This document shows positions 5,712 to 7,422 of a stretch of DNA of 7,422 bases, piece by piece. Source of the DNA: Calditrichaceae bacterium (GTDB lineage: Bacteria; Calditrichota; Calditrichia; Calditrichales; Calditrichaceae); assembly GCA_024763405.1 (NCBI GenBank), contig JANTFQ010000111.1:1-7422 (forward strand), read 5' to 3'. A program made the translations under genes and the position numbers. Numbering within the stretch: the stretch's first letter is position 1; each line of letters begins with the position of its first letter. The notes beneath the pieces are model-generated. The model was not told where the DNA came from. It did not search any database and was given only the letters and a program-made list of their open reading frames with translations.

Positions 5712-6416
5712 TTGACACGCACACAATATATCGAATATGTACCGATTATCACTACCCTGTTTTCTATTTATTTTACCCGGGAAATTTATCAGCATTACCG
5801 GGAGCATAAAACCAAATATTTATTATGGTGGACCATCGGCGTAATCACCTTTGGAATGGGCACCCTGGCCGAAAGTATCCATGCCGTATTTGGCTGGAAT
5901 AATTTTAACCTGAAATACTGGTACATTGTCGGCGCATTGCTGGGCGGGTTCCCCCTGGCACAGGGTTCGGTCTATTTACTGATGAAACAAAAATTTGCTT
6001 CCATCAGCAGTTGGGTGGTAGTTACACTGGTTGTAATTGCCTCTGTATTTGTAATTCTGACCCCGGTCGTTATTCCTGCCGGGTTTGACGGACGCCTGAC
6101 CGGGGCCGTATTCGGCTGGAAATGGGTGCGCTTATTTTCACCCTTCATAAATATTTACGCTTTTTTGTTTCTGGTAGGCGGAGCCGTCTATTCCGCAATT
6201 AAATATTATGGAATGAAAGCCCGGGAAGGCCGATTTAAAGGCAATATTTTAATCGCCATCGGTGCACTTTTACCAGGACTCGGAGGTACCTTTACCCGAA
6301 TGGGCTATGTGGAAGTGCTCTTTCTTACGGAACTCACAGGCCTGGTTTTAATTTATTTTGGTTACCGCATGGCCCGCTTCGACCGCACAAAAATCAGGGT
6401 CAATGTACAGAAGTAA
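5712..6416 (+). CDS. Seven-helix membrane protein of unknown function
   Basis: A 234-residue hydrophobic protein with seven likely membrane helices at about residues 9-26, 36-61, 69-91, 99-122, 138-166, 179-197 and 199-218. Positive charges cluster in loops 1 (REHKTK) and 5 (KAREGRFK) and at the C-terminus (RMARFDRTKIR), which predicts the N-terminus outside and the C-terminus in the cytoplasm. Glycine-rich helix 3 (GALLGGFP) and helix 6 (GALLPGLGG) and polar or charged residues inside helices (for example TLAES in helix 2) suggest a function beyond anchoring. I do not recognise the family and assign no role. It lies 31 nt after the SDR stop and is probably co-transcribed with it. The start is TTG, chosen for its ribosome site; an ATG at 5667 would add 15 residues and overlap the SDR gene by 14 nt. 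Confidence 0.8.
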   Translation: MTRTQYIEYVPIITTLFSIYFTREIYQHYREHKTKYLLWWTIGVITFGMGTLAESIHAVFGWNNFNLKYWYIVGALLGGFPLAQGSVYLLMKQKFASISSWVVVTLVVIASVFVILTPVVIPAGFDGRLTGAVFGWKWVRLFSPFINIYAFLFLVGGAVYSAIKYYGMKAREGRFKGNILIAIGALLPGLGGTFTRMGYVEVLFLTELTGLVLIYFGYRMARFDRTKIRVNVQK

Positions 6417-6746
6417 CAGGTGGCATTATTCTTCGTTGTCTATGATGATTTAATCATGTGTGTGGTTGCCCTTGATGGAGTTTCTGCTGCTGTACAAACG
6501 CTTTTTATCCCGGTGCAAAGAGATGAACTTCTAAATCGGTTAGTATTGCGGTTGCAAATTGTGATATCTGAATTTTCACTTTAAAAAAATGGCTTTAGAT
6601 CAAGTGCTTCAACCTCACTAACCGCAAAATTGATCTTAAAAATGGATTAATTTCCAATGTCTTCAAATTTCCAACAGATTTGAGTTTTATATTTGCCAAA
6701 TAAATAGGATTATTTTTAAAACTATAATAATAACAAAGATTATTTT
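6417..6746. other. Intergenic region before the glycosyltransferase
   Basis: A 330-nt gap with no convincing gene. The frame of the membrane protein stays open for 55 codons after its TAA, to a stop at 6582-6584, and contains a 42-codon ATG frame (6456-6584) without a ribosome site; no family was recognised. Several inverted repeats occur: ATGATT/AATCAT (6445-6450 with 6452-6457), CGGTTAGT/ACTAACCG (6537-6544 with 6617-6624), TTGCGGTT/AACCGCAA (6546-6553 with 6620-6627) and AGATCAA/TTGATCT (6597-6603 with 6630-6636). No clear terminator for the upstream gene is visible. The last 100 nt is very AT-rich. Confidence 0.5.
6723..6728 (+). promoter_or_regulatory. Possible -10 element of the glycosyltransferase gene
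   Basis: An exact TATAAT ends 18 nt before the ATG at 6747. A TTGCCA at 6693-6698 resembles a -35 box, but the 24-nt spacer is too long for a standard sigma-70 promoter, and the leader would be very short. In such AT-rich sequence it may be chance. Confidence 0.2.
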
Positions 6747-7422
6747 ATGAAAATAAGCGGCTTTAGCTTTGTAAGAAATGGGGTAAGTCTTTATTATCCG
6801 GTGGTCGAATCCATAAAATCTATTTTACCCATTTGCGATGAATTTATCGTCGTGGTTGGTAAAGGCAATGAGAATGATACCACACGCCAGAAAATTGCCG
6901 CAATTCCGGATACAAAGATTAAAATTATTGATACGGAATGGGAACAAGAATACTTTAAAGCCGGCAGTATTTATGCGATGCAAACCGATCTGGCAAAGAA
7001 TGCCTGCAGCGGTGACTGGCTTTTTTACCTACAAGCCGACGAAGTGGTTCATGAAAAATATTTACCGGTAATCCGAAATCGCTGCCAGGAACTTTTAGAC
7101 AAGAAGGAAGTTGAGGGCTTGATCTTTAAATACAAACATTTCTGGGGCGATTACGATCATTATCAGGGCGGACACGGATGGTACCCTTATGAGATTCGCA
7201 TAATACGCAACCTTCCCCAAATCCACTCCTGGAAAGATGCACAATCCTTTCGGTCTTTTGAAAATTATAGCGGGCCATTACAAACTGAAGGGACAAGAAA
7301 GCTTCAAGTTGCCCAGGTGAACGCGGAAGTTTTTCATTATGGCTGGGTTCGTCCTCCCCATTTGATGCAATCCAAAAAGAAAGTAATGGATTCCTTCTAT
7401 TGGGGGAAAAAAAATACAGATG
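6747..7422 (+). CDS. Family 2 glycosyltransferase, 3' end outside the window
   Basis: An open frame of 225 codons with no stop before the window ends, so the protein is incomplete. It begins MKISGFSFVRNG, typical of a GT-A-fold GT2 group. The first Rossmann half continues with YYPVVESIKSILP (16-28) and DEFIVVVGKGND-like sequence (31-44), followed by WLFYLQADEVVHE (91-103), where the QADE (96-99) occupies the DxD-like nucleotide-sugar and metal site. Downstream are an FKYKHFWGDYDHY segment (127-139) and FHYGWVRPP (196-204), both recalled from this group. GT2 enzymes transfer a sugar from a nucleotide donor, here probably in the cytoplasm for LPS, capsule or another surface glycan; donor and acceptor are unknown. 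No clear ribosome site is seen before the ATG. It is separated from the membrane protein by 330 nt, so it may start its own transcript. Confidence 0.85.
   Translation, partial: MKISGFSFVRNGVSLYYPVVESIKSILPICDEFIVVVGKGNENDTTRQKIAAIPDTKIKIIDTEWEQEYFKAGSIYAMQTDLAKNACSGDWLFYLQADEVVHEKYLPVIRNRCQELLDKKEVEGLIFKYKHFWGDYDHYQGGHGWYPYEIRIIRNLPQIHSWKDAQSFRSFENYSGPLQTEGTRKLQVAQVNAEVFHYGWVRPPHLMQSKKKVMDSFYWGKKNTD

Noticed and set aside
5393..5752. A 119-codon minus-strand open frame
   Set aside because: It is antisense to the SDR gene and the start of the membrane protein gene, with no recognised features.
6456..6584. A 42-codon open frame after the membrane protein
   Set aside because: There is no Shine-Dalgarno, no recognised similarity, and the frame is simply the continuation of the upstream gene frame.
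6838..7071. A 77-codon plus-strand open frame
   Set aside because: It lies in another frame inside the glycosyltransferase coding region, which carries the family motifs.

Overview
The window looks like a chromosomal segment of a Gram-negative bacterium. An LpxL-type lipid A acyltransferase implies an LPS-bearing outer membrane. Weak or absent Shine-Dalgarno sequences at several starts, AT-rich gaps and a G-rich dispersed-repeat-like hairpin fit the Bacteroidota/Ignavibacteriota/Calditrichota part of the FCB group. That placement is an inference; no rRNA, tRNA or other marker gene is present to fix it.

Layout: the left two thirds is on the minus strand. An upstream pair (4740 to 2691) encodes an LpxL-like acyltransferase and, overlapping it by 14 nt, a fusion of an L-threonylcarbamoyladenylate synthase domain (Sua5/YrdC/TsaC, tRNA t6A synthesis) with a low-molecular-weight protein-tyrosine phosphatase. 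A 587-nt gap follows, holding an 86-nt G/C-tract inverted repeat with a canonical G-quadruplex motif. Next comes a tight three-gene cassette (2103 to 19): TagD-like glycerol-3-phosphate cytidylyltransferase, TagB/TagF-like CDP-glycerol glycerophosphotransferase and LicD-family phosphotransferase. Together these can make an activated polyol phosphate (probably CDP-glycerol) and attach it to a surface glycan.

The right third is on the plus strand. A 328-nt divergent gap leads into a short SDR-fold protein that lacks the catalytic Tyr and Lys (Lin1944-like), followed closely by a seven-helix membrane protein of unknown function. After a 330-nt gap without a convincing gene, a family 2 glycosyltransferase starts at 6747 and runs off the window end; it has no stop codon here.

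Overall this is a cell-envelope neighbourhood (lipid A acylation, polyol-phosphate decoration, glycosyl transfer) with a translation/phosphatase fusion inside it. No phage, IS, CRISPR array, toxin-antitoxin or defence system was seen. The points most worth a second look are the Sua5-phosphatase fusion, the teichoic-acid-like cassette in a Gram-negative, the pseudo-SDR paired with an uncharacterised membrane protein, and the G-quadruplex/hairpin repeat.
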